A DNA stretch of 64,000 bases from Labia minor (GCA_963082975.1 OY720347.1:10088225-10152224); one strand, 5' to 3'. Shown: positions 34,846 through 46,959, counted from the first letter of the stretch. The notes: generated by a model not told the origin, from the sequence alone. Numbers and translations: made by a program.

Positions 34846-35083
34846 TTTGTTTTCCTTGTTAAATCATATTCATAATCATTGATATAATAATTTCATTTCA
34901 TTTCACTTTTCAACATTTCAATGCATTTGTTATACGAAAATTTATATAAAAATCAATATTCTCTATAATAGTTGAAATATCTTGATCAAATTAAATCATT
35001 TTTTTTTATTTTTAAAATAATTTCTTCTCCATCAATTATATAATATATCATTAATTTATATGTATATTATTATTATACAAATA

Positions 35084-35576
35084 TGTGTGTGTGTGTGTGT
35101 ATGTAGACAAGATAACGCATAAACGGTTTGAGCTAGAATAATGAAATTTGGTACACGGGGATTATTCAAAATTGATAGTTTTCTATCAACTTTTGATTAA
35201 TGTAGCTCAACCGGAAGAGGGTCATTACATACAACGTTTTGATTTTTTTTTCTCTAAAGTGACCGTAAATTATTTTTAGATATATGTTTGATAATTTTTC
35301 ACATGATTAAAGATTTTATAAAACTACTATATATAGCATTTCAGCTTGATTGAATCGCTGAAAGTAACAGAATTAATTTTTTAACACTGCAAATCTCACG
35401 CGCCAACACCTGACATGGTGCCATAAACAAAAACCCAAACATGCGCTGGTTTAATAAATATTATCTATTAATTTTAATTTATAATTTATAATTAATTAAA
35501 TTTAATTTAAATATAATATATTATGTTATTTAAACCAATTCAAATTGCGAGATATGCGAGTGGAGACACTCCAGCT
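35084..35576 (+). mobile_element. DINE/HINE-like element, 5'-truncated
   Basis: Begins at the TG tract and runs to GAGTGGAGACACTCCAGCT. Same orientation as the copy at 34384 and only 240 bp downstream. Confidence 0.8.
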
Positions 35577-35715
35577 AGTTTAAATTTTGTTTTGTTTATT
35601 ATCGAATTTTGAAAAAAAAATATTATGACAATTTGACTAAAGTTAATAATTTAATATTTATTTGTAAGTATTTGAAAAAAAATCTCCTATAAATTATTAT
35701 GATTATTATTAATCA

Positions 35716-35946
35716 CTCTCGTGCGGTTAGAAGCCGCCTGTCCCTCTAAGAAGAGTTTTATTCCGCCGGGAACGGCTAATATATCTGATTCGTTGTTAGT
35801 TAGATGATGACGATGATGAGTGTTGTTACTCACAATGGCCAGGCCGTGGTTGTCCATGGCGATGGATGGATGGGGTGCACTGGCCGGAGGTCGTCAACCA
35901 ACTGAATCCGAGGCATTTGTCTACCTCGTCTCTTATAGAATGGATT
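35716..35946 (-). pseudogene. Orphan 18S rRNA fragment (V7 region)
   Basis: On the minus strand, TCTTCTTAGAGGGACAGGCG followed by CCGCACGAGAG is the conserved 18S block that ends the V7 region. It continues with only degraded similarity. Upstream, about 160 nt of GC-rich sequence (ACCTCCGGCCAGTGCACC, CCACGGCCTGGCC) precedes ATAAGAGACGAGGTAG, which may be the degenerate ATAACGAACGAGACT on the other side of V7. The V7 segment would be unusually long. Not part of an rDNA unit here. Confidence 0.7.
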
Positions 35947-36212
35947 TTGTTTAAGCAAAACAAGCAGCTAATTTTTTTCCAATCGATTGCTTGGAAGGAA
36001 TTAGTGAGACAGCAAAATAAAAATATAATAAAAAAATAAACAAAAAATTATCTATAGCAATCAATCCTTTCATTTTGTACATCAATAACAACAACAACAA
36101 CAACAACAATACATAAGTTTTTGTTTTTCTTTTTTAGTCTAATCTTTTGTTTTCGGACAATCCCACAATATTTAGAAAGCATTTCTTTTTATTTGCTCAT
36201 AAGACTTCCTTC

Positions 36213-36252
36213 ATCCCCCCCCTCGGGCCCTCCCCTCCCCCCATCCACCGAT
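36213..36252 (-). other. G-run tract, potential G-quadruplex
   Basis: The minus strand has G runs of 6, 4, 3 and 8 separated by A and CCCGA, in an otherwise AT-rich region. This fits a G-quadruplex pattern. No gene is seen close by. Confidence 0.5.
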
Positions 36253-36558
36253 CATCATTTCAAGTTATTCTACCATTTATCAAGTGCCACAATGAGACCA
36301 ACAACAAATGTAGTACTTGAACTTGGCCAATCACTGTGTTTTTTTATTTATTTATTTATTTTATATACAATAACAGGCCATTTATTAACACTTTTTCTTT
36401 TTTTTAAGCACTTTTATTTTTAAGAAATTCAACGTTAAGGTTACTCAAGGTCGTTTGAAATTCAGAACATTTAGAATAAATTATTAAGTTTTAATTATGA
36501 AAATGTAATTTAAAAAAATTAGAACAAAAAAATTCTCACAAATAAAATAATATACTTA

Positions 36559-37195
36559 CGAAGTATGTTCAAAAGAAAAGGAGAATTTTGAATTTTCGCG
36601 GGTTGTGTACATTCGATTATCGAATTTTTTTTTTTATTATGTTGGTACACATATGTTTCTCATATGTTGACATTATCAGTCATTTTGGATTAGTAATTTG
36701 TTTTTGACAACTGAAAAAGTTAGTTACATTTTGTGTGTTCTTCGATTTTTTACTTAAAAAAAATAAGGAATACTACAAGGAAATTATACAATGTTTGCGT
36801 GAAGCAATACGACTCAAAAGATCGGAATTGTGGGAAAACAAATGATGGATTCTGCATTATGATAATGCCCCAGCTCACACATCATTGCTTGTTTGTGATT
36901 TTTTGGCCTCAACCACCGTATTCACCAGACTTTTTCCTATTCCCAAAATTGAAGAGACCAATGAAAGGAAAGGGCTTTGCCACAATGGATGAGATAAATT
37001 TGGAATCGAAGAACGAGCTGATGGCCATTCCGAAAAGTGAATTTCAGAAGTGCTTCGACGATTAGAAGAAGCGCTGGCATAAATGCATTATATCTGAGCG
37101 GAATTACTTTGAAGGGGACCAAATGGATATTAATGAATAAATAAAAACTTTTCGGAATACTTCAAAATTCACCTTTTCTTTTGAACAAACTTCGT
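36559..37195 (+). mobile_element. Internally deleted mariner, class A
   Basis: TIRs CGAAGTATGTTC/GAACAAACTTCG after TA. Leader, then the shared deletion junction into KEYYKEI, then FCIMIMPQLTHHC (frameshifted DNAPAHTS), PPYSP, FLFPKLKRPMKGKGFATMDE and the C-terminus WHKCIISE. A further small loss removes part of FLAKNNTVIM. Confidence 0.85.
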
Positions 37196-39180
37196 CTTGT
37201 TAGTATATTATGTATTTATTTTATTTTATTTTTTAATTTTTATTTTATTCTAAAGTCAAAATAAAAAAAATATTTCTTATTATTTTTATATAATATACTT
37301 AATTATCTCATTTTCAATTATATACCTACCATATCAATAAAATTCTTTTTTTATTATTATTTTTTTTGTTTCCATATTACATTATCAATTATTCAATGAA
37401 TCTCGTTAATTAACTTCATTATCTAAAAAATACTAATACATATTTTGTTATATTATTTATTTTAATGTCTTGATAGATATTTTACAAACACTTGTTATAT
37501 TGACAACATTTAGTATAATTTAAATTATAAACGTAATATGAAAATAAGAATTTTATGAGGGAAAAAATAAATAAAAACGTATTTATTATTACTTACTTGT
37601 ATTATTAATAATAATTAAAAATAATATATTTATAATAATTTCTTGTTATTATTTTTTATTTTCAGTTTTGCTGATTGTTTTTCATGGCATTTCTAATAAA
37701 AGGATACATAAAATATTAAAATATATTTATTCAAAATTTATTTATATAAATATTCTCTTTAATTCTTTTAATAAATGACTATACTTTTTCTTTTTTTGGG
37801 GGGGAGGGGGGCATACACTTTCTATATTACAAACAATTAATTAACACAAACTTTAAAAAAAATAGAACTTATTTTTTTTAATAAATATTATTGTAGTTAA
37901 TTAAAATCTTTCCGATACAAATATAGATAAATATAATATAAATAATAATATTAATAAATAATAATATAATAAATAATAAATAAAGATAATATAAATATAA
38001 ATAAAATTATGATACTATTCTTCTTTTTATTTCATAATTTATTGTTGAGTATTCACATTAGAGGGTTATTTTTCCCGGAGTATTTTCGTTCCCGGGAATC
38101 GGGAAATTATAAAATATACTAAATTTGAGGTGGAAATTGTAAAAGTTTTACTAAAAAGTTGAATAAATGTTGTTTTTGCCAAAAAATAAAATAAATTTAA
38201 TTCAAAAATAAAAAACAAAATTCAGTAAGATATAATATATAGGTAATCATCAAAATATAACATAAACATAATCATTTTCTTTTACTTGTTTAGAAAATAA
38301 CATTTTAGAAACGAGAGGCAATCAAGGGAAATGTCGCCTAAAACTGAGATCCTTCATATTAGAAGAGTAACGATTAGTTATTCTTTTTTACTTTTTTCTT
38401 TCTTTGTGGTTTTTTTTTTTGCATTATTTTCGATTTTTTTTTGGCATTATTTTTGTATTTTGTTTTTCTTATTTTGTTTTTTCTTTACTGTATATATCTA
38501 AAAAGATGGAAAACTGAAACTCTGAGTCTGTGATTATGTGTGCCCTCAATTAAAGACATTTATGATCGTTGATTACAGTGTTAGTTATTATGTAAATATG
38601 CAAATATGTTTTGCTTTTTTTTTGTTTTTGTTTGCTTTTTGGATGTTTTTTTGTCACCACCCAAAAAGGTGGACTGAAATAAAATACAGAATGATTGTAT
38701 ATATATTTCTTGAATAAATAAATAATAATATTTATTTATTTATCAAAAAATATAATTAGGTCTTTAACTTACTCGCTCTCAACGACAGCTTATTTATATT
38801 AATTTAAGTTAAGGGGCAGGTAATGGAGAGCAGTTAATTTGAAGAGTGTAAGGAAAATTACTCTCTTTCCAAATGGTCAAGTTCAATAGTGTATTTTATT
38901 ATTGTTACCTATTCAAGAACTATTTTATATAGAACCCTTACAAGGTGTCAGCTATGGCAATTAAAACAGACCCAACTTGTGAAATCGAATTTTAAGTATA
39001 TAATTTTAAGTATACAAAAAAAAAAAAGCAAAATGTGCAGCATCGTACACGTGGCGGAAGTGAAACTTCTTACAATCTAGAGAATAAGATAAATTTTAGT
39101 TGAGAGTGTGAGTGAGAGAGAAATAGAGAAAAATAAAGGGATCATTTCGAAAGACATATAACAGTATAAAATTTTCGTAA
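37196..39180. other. AT-rich spacer
   Basis: No gene recognised. A poly-G tract (about 37798-37812), a TTCCCGGGAATCGGGAAA motif near 38090 related to sequence at 41250-41335, and pyrimidine-rich runs at 38380-38480. A slightly GC-richer portion (38760-39080) has no clear frame. Confidence 0.4.
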
Positions 39181-39208
39181 CAAATATTCGCTTTATTATT
39201 ATTATTAT

Positions 39209-39780
39209 CTACTCTATCATCATATCTACATTGCCTGTACTATTGTCGGTTGGTGCTTCAATTGGTAATACTGATATTAATGGCTTGTGATAACTAAAAT
39301 AAGATATATATGTTCGTGATTCGATATTTTCTATATAACGTGTAAAAACAGCATCTATTGTAGTTCCAGATTTTGTTGTTGATTCCTTGGGATCGTTATT
39401 TATAAGCAGACCAAATGTTTCTCGAAGAAAGTTGATCAACGGCAACGAATCATCTCAGATCCAAAATTTACATTAAAATCTCCCCCGAGAATTAGAGGGA
39501 TTTTATCTTCGCCTCGTTCAAGTGCATTAGCACCTGTGTGGCTATAAACCAGTAGTGAACGGTGTATGAAATAAATAATATCGTCTAAATTTTGGTCGTT
39601 ATTTTTTTTCGGCATAGTGAAATCTGTGGAGTAGAGAAAAGCAGTTTTAAATGCAATAATAATTTTAAATTGATTTAGTAGTGTTAAAGTAATGTTGAGA
39701 TTCGGATAAATAACGTGAATGGTCATCGACGCACATAACTGTATGTGTTGGCGTGTGAATCGCCGACCATGTTCACACAC
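39209..39780 (-). pseudogene. Endonuclease-like relic, possibly Helentron
   Basis: Two overlapping minus-strand frames make up one domain broken by a frameshift near 39440. The first ends IPLILGGDFNVNF, the Asp-Phe-Asn motif of AP/exonuclease-III-type endonucleases. The second carries NNDPKESTTKSGTTIDAVFT and SRTYISYFSYHKPLISVLP, with the conserved TTxxGTxIDxVF block and the final H. I recall this wording from arthropod proteins next to PIF1-like helicases, i.e. Helentron-type Helitrons, but a LINE origin is possible. No helicase or Rep is nearby. It could relate to the DINE/HINE-like copies in the window, which need a trans source of transposase. Confidence 0.6.
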
Positions 39781-39846
39781 ACAATTACATGCGTCGGTAT
39801 GCGTGCACGCTGTATATTTGACTTGAGAATTTTAATTATTTCACGA

Positions 39847-40063
39847 TATATATCTTATCTTATTATGCTAGCTAAAATTGTATATATCTATCTATTTATC
39901 TATAACCATTGGTTCTCAAAAACCGCTCTAACGATTTTTTTCAAATTCACACTAGATATAGTATTTATAAAGAAATAAAGAAAAATTGAGTTTTATTGAT
40001 TACATCTCTTGAAACTTACAGCTTCATTATTAATTTCTTAATTGAAAATTATATATGGGTGAC
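39847..40063. repeat. ~210-bp direct repeat, left copy
   Basis: From ATCTTATCTTATTATGCTAG to AATTGAAAATTATATAT, repeated at 41336-41533 in the same orientation with small indels. Confidence 0.8.
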
Positions 40064-40090
40064 GTAAATGGCATCCATTTTGAAATTTTA

Positions 40091-40348
40091 CTCCCGCCTT
40101 TTTTTAATTTTGTATTAATATTTTTTTTATATTTAAAATATTTTAAAATTTATTATTTAATTTCGAAATAAAATTAAAAATATTTATTTTTAATAAAATA
40201 TATATATATATTTATTAATCCCGCTTTTTTTTTAAATGATATTGTATTAACATTTTTTTATATTTAAAATATTTTAAAATTCATTATTTAATTTCGAAAT
40301 AAAATTAAAAATATTTATTTTTAATAAAATATATATATATTTATTAAT
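40091..40348. repeat. Tandem duplication of a ~129-bp unit
   Basis: CCGCCTTTTTTTAATTTTGT... to ATATTTATTAATC occurs twice in a row (40091-40219 and 40220-40348) with few differences. Confidence 0.8.
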
Positions 40349-40379
40349 CTCTCTCAAAAAATATGAAATACGTTTAATA

Positions 40380-40735
40380 TTAAAAATAAATAAATATACA
40401 TATGAAATTTGTTATTTTTTAATATTAAAAAATATTTAATTTGAGATTAATTATATAAAAAATTTTAAAAAATTCAAAAAAACTTAGCTATAATATTTGA
40501 CATATGATAAGGTTAATTACAATTTTTTAATAGACATCCTTAATAAATAGAAAAATAATAATTTTTAAATAATATAAATAATATTTAATTATAATCTAAT
40601 CAAAGAAAATAAAAGTTTGAATCTATTTGATAGTTGATCTTTTTACATATAATTAATCTCAAATTAAATATTTTTTAATATTAAAAAAAAATAACAAATT
40701 TCATATGTATATTTATTTTTATAAATGTTTAGGCA
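40380..40735. repeat. Inverted repeat, ~75-bp arms
   Basis: Left arm (about 40380-40455: ATACATATGAAATTTGTTAT...TTTGAGATTAATTATAT) recurs as its complement at about 40655-40730. Possible foldback element; no TSD identified. Confidence 0.7.
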
Positions 40736-40839
40736 AATTTTGAAATTAATATATATTTAAATTCAAATTGTATTTAATTGCGATATCTACTGGACAAGGT
40801 GGAGATCTCGCCCTCTTTTGATCATAAGTCATACTAATT

Positions 40840-41335
40840 TTTATTCTTTGACCCAGTAGAAGCTGAGAAATATTATTCCGGGTCAACGTACTCGCGCGCA
40901 TGCGCACCATGGACTTTGGACCTAGCGTTACGTAACGCGTTACGAAATTTCAATTTTTCAATTCACTCTCCATTCTCAACCAAATGTCAGGACGCCGCTA
41001 AAGAAGTTTCACTTCAAAAAGTTAAATACAAAATAATTTGGCAATGGCTACTGCCGTCTGCCAGAGTTCACTGTAAAAAAACTCAAAAAATAGAGAAATT
41101 ATAAAGAAAAATTAAAGGGAGGGAAAAAAAAATATAACAAAAGACAAATGGATGGATGTACACTTGTATTTTCTATTTATTTCAGTTAAAAAATAAAGAT
41201 TTCGGTATCAGCACCATAATCAGCATCAAAAATAATTTGTTTTGTTTTCCCGGGAAATGTTTCGTTTTTTCCCGGGAAACGGGAAATAAAAATTGAGGGG
41301 TTTTCCTGGGAATTCTCAGGCGGGAATTCCCGGGA
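40840..41335. repeat. GC-richer block with palindromes
   Basis: Contains ACTCGCGCGCATGCGC and GTTACGTAACGCGTTAC, and the stretch GACGCCGCTAAAGAAGTTTC that returns inverted near 42070-42095. The TTCCCGGGAA motifs at 41250-41335 echo 38090. Probably pieces of one unclassified transposon; the short open frame 40916-41104 is not recognisable. Confidence 0.45.
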
Positions 41336-41533
41336 ATCTTATCTTATTATGCTAGCTAAAATTGTATATATGTATTTATCTATATATCATGGTTCTCAAA
41401 AACCGCTCTAACGATTTTTTTCAAATTCACACTAGATATAGTATTTATAAAGAAAAATTAAGTTTTATTGATGATATCTCTTGAAACATACAGCTTCATT
41501 ATTAATTTCTTAATTGAAAATTATATATTATAT
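41336..41533. repeat. ~200-bp direct repeat, right copy
   Basis: Partner of 39847-40063. Contains TTCTCAAAAACCGCTCTAAC and CACACTAGATATAGTATTTA. Confidence 0.8.
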
Positions 41534-42059
41534 GGAAAACGTCAAAATTTTTAATACTGCCTGCTAAGACAGTAAAAAAATGACAATTTTTTATCTAAAT
41601 ACATATAGTCCAGCGGTTGGACTGATGTTTTAACGAGTGGATTTCGTCGGTTCGAAACTCGCCGGGTGAATCGTTATTTAAAAATGAAAATAATGATTTT
41701 GTTATTTTTTTTTCTTTTTATCTATTGTTTACTTTTTAATAAATTACTATTCTATATTTATTTATTCATTGTTCTTTTATTAATAAAGTTTTAGATAGTT
41801 TTATAAGTTTTAATATTTTTTCAATAAAATATTATTCAATATATTTATTAATATTATTTTATTTATTATTATTGAGTACCCGAAGTTCCATTCATTTTAA
41901 TCAGATTGATGCAATGATGCAACAGTTAATAATTGTAATATTGTAATAAATTTCTATCTTGAAAATTGTTACATATTATTCAGGATATTTTAAAAACTAT
42001 TTCTTTCTTTAATTAATATTCATTTTTTCTATAAGTCAGATATATTTCCAAATATTAAA

Positions 42060-42660
42060 TAATTTTTGAAGTGAAAACTTCTTTAGCGGCGTTGAGCACT
42101 TTTGCGGGATGGGGAAAAAGTATAGAACTCGCGTGATCGTGACCAACACCATGAAACCATCTGCTTTCAAATTTCTTATAACAGAGCGCGAAATTTGAAT
42201 TGTCATTAGAACTGTTTTATAAATTATCTCTAACATATAAATATATATTTATTATGTAAAGTTCATTTCATATATACATATATAATCAAAATTATACGAA
42301 ATGAACTTCACATAATAAATATATATTTTATGTTAGAGATAAGAATTATAAAACAGTTCGTATTGCAATATTTTAAACAAAGTTGTGTATTTATATATAT
42401 ATAAATATAAGTTACAAATTTGTTTAAAATATATGTTTAAAATAATATATAAGTTATATATATATACATGCATATGAAATTCATCTTTCTCGTGAAATAG
42501 CGCGAATTTCGTCTGTTTTAAAATTTCTTACGCAGAAGTTTTCACTTCTGTCGGCCAGTCCCACGACTGCCAATTTTGCTTTTTTAATTCCGAAAAGCTG
42601 CAAAGCACGTTTTTTTGTCTTTAGTTTGTTTTATAACCACTTGGGGCGCTAAACAGTTTT
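42060..42660. repeat. Foldback and GC-richer fragments
   Basis: Two inverted arms of about 60 bp (42215-42275 and 42300-42358: AACTGTTTTATAAATTATCTCTAACAT and complement) form a hairpin. GC-richer pieces on either side (AACTTCTTTAGCGGCG at about 42077, ACTTCTGTCGGCCAGTCCCA at about 42542) share content with 40840-41335. Confidence 0.55.
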
Positions 42661-42819
42661 TCAAAAAAACACTATAGAAAAAAAATATATGTACCTATAT
42701 ATTATATATTTATGTATTATTGAGGAGCACAAGTTCATTAATTTTAATCAGATTGATGCAAATGTGTAACATTTAATAATTGTAATAAATAATTAAAGAA
42801 TTGTGTATCAATATTTTTT

Positions 42820-44160
42820 AAAGGGTAGAGCGAGAGCTCGGTGTCCCAGGTATTAATATTACCAGCCAAATCCAATAATAATGAATCATTTTTTTTAACT
42901 TAAGTACCGAGCCGAGGCTCGGGGTCCCGGTACTAACCCTCTAATCCACATACATTTTCATCTTCTGTTTAGGCTTTAAGCCCAATATACGCGGGCAGGA
43001 TATTGATTCCAGAAATAGAATGCCTTTGAAATTCACTTTTGGTCAAATAATTTCATGATTCTAACAGTATTCACATATGCTAGCTCTTATAGCAAAGGAA
43101 TACCACACTAACATTAATCCACTGTCCAAATAAATCTAAATATAAAATTATTAATTAATTTTTACTAACCTTTATGATATCTATCTATTTTTTATTAATC
43201 TCTTCAAACGTTTATTAATAATTATATTCAACTTTTAAGTTCGTTGTCCAACGTCTTTTTTATTATTTTTTTTTTAAATTATAATTTTATTAACATGCTA
43301 CTGGATATATTAGGTTTTTCTAATTGTTGCTTCATTGAATCTCAATTGAAAGGACTTAAGTCATTACTGTGCCTGCGAGTTTAGATCAGGCGAAATCTGG
43401 CTCGTTTTTTCCCTTCTTTATGATCTGCAATTCGTCAAGAAAACTAACAATAAACTAGGAAATATTAGAAATTTGAATACTATTGTGGATTTTCCCCCAT
43501 TTAATTATTTTAATAAAAATGACACAAAAATTTTTTTACTCTTTACTTTAGATAAGAAAAAAGTTTTAAAAAATGTATTTAAAGTTATCAGCTTTGAATC
43601 AAAGACATCAAATAGTTAGAAAGGTGAATTCTAGTACATGATACAATTATATGAAAATCCGTAAACATTAGATGGAATTTGATAAAAACATATCTTAAGT
43701 TAGCTTATTGTATTGTATTATAAAAATTGCTTGAATTTCGATGTGTTTTCTATTCTTGTCAAGAGAGAGAGAGAGTACCAGTAGTTTTATAATGAGGGTG
43801 TGAATCTGTAGTAAATAGTAAAAAAATAAAATTTTAAAAATAAATTACAAAACATTGAAAGTATCATACTGGTTAAAACTGTGATATTATAATATTAGAA
43901 ATTGTTTTTTCTGAAATTTGTGTTAAAAAACCTAACTATATTGTGGTTTTTCATTAAAATCATCATGTCTATCATTCAATTTTTGTCATATTTAGGCAAT
44001 TAAATTGTTTTGTTATTATTATAATTTAATGTTCTAATATTGTAAAGTTCATTTTATTTATTTTCAAAATTTTTATTATATTTTACATTAGTATTTTAAA
44101 CGAAGGACAATATTATACTGATTGTATTTAAGCTAATCTTTTATTTAGGTGTTTTATATT
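42820..44160. other. Spacer with a short GC direct repeat
   Basis: At about 42835 and 42908 a GAGC...GCTCGGNGTCCC block occurs twice, each followed by GGTANTAA. Otherwise AT-rich, with no gene recognised. Confidence 0.4.
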
Positions 44161-44169
44161 TCAAAGGCA

Positions 44170-44442
44170 CCATAGGGTGTGTGACTCACATTCTCGTGGT
44201 CCCGGGTTTAAGTCTCTGGCCTGATAAGGGAATTTCTCTAGCTGGGGTCTATGGGACGGAGTCAACCCAGCCTCCTGAATCAAAATTGGGAAAGTTACTT
44301 GATAAAAAGTAATGCCTCCGATCAAGAAAATCAAGGTAAAGATGGAGAGAACCAGTTCTACTGATCATAGGACACCTCATTGATATAACCGACTTGATAG
44401 GCGTTATCCTTGTGTAGGACGTTCAAAAGTCAGAGGTTTTAT
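44170..44442 (+). mobile_element. tRNA-derived SINE
   Basis: Head GGGTGTGTGACTCACATTCT with B-box-like GGTTTAAGTCT; body CTAGCTGGGGTCTATGGGAC and TTGATAGGCGTTATCC; ends AAAGTCAGAGG plus T-run. Same family as 23631. Confidence 0.85.
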
Positions 44443-45566
44443 ATTTCAATTTTAGTTATTTACTATTTACAAATCATTATTTTATTATTTTAAATTGAAA
44501 TTAAATGCGACTTTTAAAATTGTAAAATAGTATTATTTACTCTTTATTTAATAGCTTTAGTTCAATCTCTTGTCATCAACTTTCCTTTGCCCAATGGAAT
44601 AAGCTACTGATTATTTTATTTAATTAAATGATATAAATTTTTATTTATTTTAATTTCGTAGGTTTTAAATAAAATTATGTATATATTTCATATAATAATT
44701 TATTTATTTTAAATTAAACACTCTTAAGTTTTTATTGATTTAATACAAATTTAAGAATAAAACAACATTTCAAATTTTATATAGTAAAACATAAGAGTAA
44801 TAAAGTAATCACTTTGATGATAACATTAGTGAAAGTATTAATAAATTCATAGATAAAAATATTGTATTATTGATTAGAAAGTATTTCCAATGTTTATTAT
44901 AATAATACGAGTATTTATTTTTTTAGATGGACTCAACGGTCGATTGATTTTATTATTTTATATTAACGCTTGATTAGTTTGAATCAATTATATTTAAATT
45001 TCTGAATGGAATGTAAAAAAAAAATATTTATATCTATATTTAATTCTTTCCTCACAGTAAACTATAAATAAAATATAAGACTTGCTTATTCATGTCGATT
45101 TATAGAAACAAAATATAAAAAAACAAAAAATAAATAAAAAAATAATATTATAGAGAAAAAAAATTCTTTAAATAAATCTTCAGTAAATTGTATCAATTTG
45201 TTTATTTTTTTTTTTTTATTTTTTTGTCTCTGAAAGAATCATTAAACCAATCATTTATTATAAAATGGTAAAACGATTTTTTTAAATAAAAAAATAATTT
45301 GCTGAATCACACTCACTCTGTTGGTGCCTAAATGGGGTAGATGTTGTGTATAATCAGTTTTTTCATAATTTGAAATTTGCTAAAAATAAATACTTGAATT
45401 ATGAATTTTAACTAATTTAATAGTAAATGAAGGAAAAATAAGCCTGAAGTTCATTACTATTCAATTTTAAAATAGAGAGAGAGAGCTTTCTATTAACTTA
45501 AACTTATTTATTTCAAGATAAGATAATAAAGTATAATATAGATAATAATATAATATAGATAATATA

Positions 45567-45603
<37 letters not shown>

Positions 45604-46955
45604 TACACTCGTATGTATAGTTTCTTCTTTTTAAATTTCAGACTTTTTTGAGTGAACGCCTGATATTATGTACAGAATAGAAACTCATTCAATTTGGATG
45701 CCTACCTTTCAGGGGATTTTTTTTTAATCTGTCAAGCTTTTTCTGTTATTTCTTTTACACTTAGCTTTCGCTTATCAAATAATTGTCACGACATTTGAAA
45801 GTGAAACTCCTTCATCTTCACTTGACCGTGGAAGGGAATGTATTTGTGAAGACGGATTTTTTGTTTAACTAAAATAAAAAACAAAAACATGTATGTCCAG
45901 ACAATAAGATTCGAAGGATCGTGATTATTTTCTTGACAAGAAGGACAGGGACAGGGAGTAATTATAACCTAATAGAAAAAAATGAAATATTATGATAATA
46001 TTTTATTAAACAATAAAAAACAAAATGAGAGACAGAGTTTATTTATTAATCTACCCATATATATACATTCAGTCTAAACTGTAAACCTCAAATAATTAAC
46101 GTTAATATTTTCAAATGAATTTCTACTTTTGCATTAAAATTAATAAATCTAATAAAAAAATATATCTATATTCACTTAGATTATTTATTTATTTTTATGT
46201 ATACTTGGATTTCTTTTTATATTGTACATAAATACAGAAATTTTTTTTTAAATGTTACTTTTCTTTTTGGTTGGTTCATAAATTGCAAATAATTTTCTTT
46301 TGTAGTGTTTTTAAACGATTGAAAAAATTAATTTATTTTTATTTGTTAATTTTTTTTTATAATATAACATGCATGCAATCTTTGAAAGTTTTATTTTCTT
46401 AAGTTATCAAATAATTTTTGTAATCGTTTTTTTTTTTTCAGAAAATGTTTCAACATTGACTCGAATGATTTTAATTTTTTTATGCTTTATGGTATTTGTT
46501 TTTTTATGCTTTTTATTTCAAAAATCAAAGAAAAATAAAATAAATGATGATTTATATAAAACTTTTACCAAATGATTAAATTATAACCCTTTGATTTGAG
46601 TTTTCATAAACTATAGTCGAGTGGGACGTGGGACATCTTAAATGTCAATAATTTCAGAGGTGAATTTCTGGAACCAACGTTGACTGGTGGACTATTGATG
46701 CCCCAAATAGTATTTTTTTTTTTAAATAAATCATTCAAAATTGCTTTTTTGACTATTCATAAATTGTAGACCTAGATTGACATTTATAAAAAAGCAAGAG
46801 TATCAACGTATAGTAGAAAATTTACTCTAAAACAATCTATTTCAAGTTGATATTAATTGAATATTTTATTCAGAAATATGCATGTCAAAATCTGTAGCAG
46901 TTTCTTTCTAACCTAATACATAAATCTAATTTAATCTTGTTAACAATATATTACT
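44443..46955. other. AT-rich spacer with one GC-richer island
   Basis: Mostly AT-rich with a long TA microsatellite (about 45569-45599). The island at 45780-45970 is described separately. An open frame at 46369-46575 encodes a hydrophobic stretch but nothing recognisable. Confidence 0.4.
45786..45968 (-). CDS. Candidate terminal exon, unknown protein
   Basis: On the minus strand a good acceptor (TTTTTTCTATTAG) opens a 60-codon frame ending in TGA: a Cys-rich start (TPCPCPSCQENNHD), a hydrophobic run (NLIVWTYMFLFFILV), then a basic tail (KQKIRLHKYIPFHGQVKMKE). GC content is well above the surroundings. The shape is that of a C-terminal exon of a membrane protein. No upstream exon was found and I do not recognise the family; 60 open codons can arise by chance in this window, so this is weak. 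Confidence 0.25.
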   Translation of the reverse strand, partial: VIITPCPCPSCQENNHDPSNLIVWTYMFLFFILVKQKIRLHKYIPFHGQVKMKEFHFQMS

Positions 46956-46959
46956 GGCG

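Noticed and set aside
35825-35870. Minus-strand ATG (GCCATGGACAACCACGGC) followed by GTGAGT, looking like a first coding exon
   Set aside because: The surrounding sequence reads as an 18S rRNA fragment, so the Kozak-like ATG and donor are coincidental.
39847-41533. Direct repeats of ~210 bp as possible long terminal repeats
   Set aside because: The interval has no primer-binding site, polypurine tract or retroelement coding sequence, and no target duplication; left as an unclassified direct repeat.
45766-45869. + strand frame with an EGF-like CICEDGFF end
   Set aside because: Only two cysteines, no partner exon; the minus strand offers a longer frame with a better acceptor.
46369-46575. Frame coding a hydrophobic segment with a basic tail
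   Set aside because: T-rich codons make hydrophobic runs by chance here. An acceptor-like site precedes part of it, but no partner exon joins it without a stop that I could trust.
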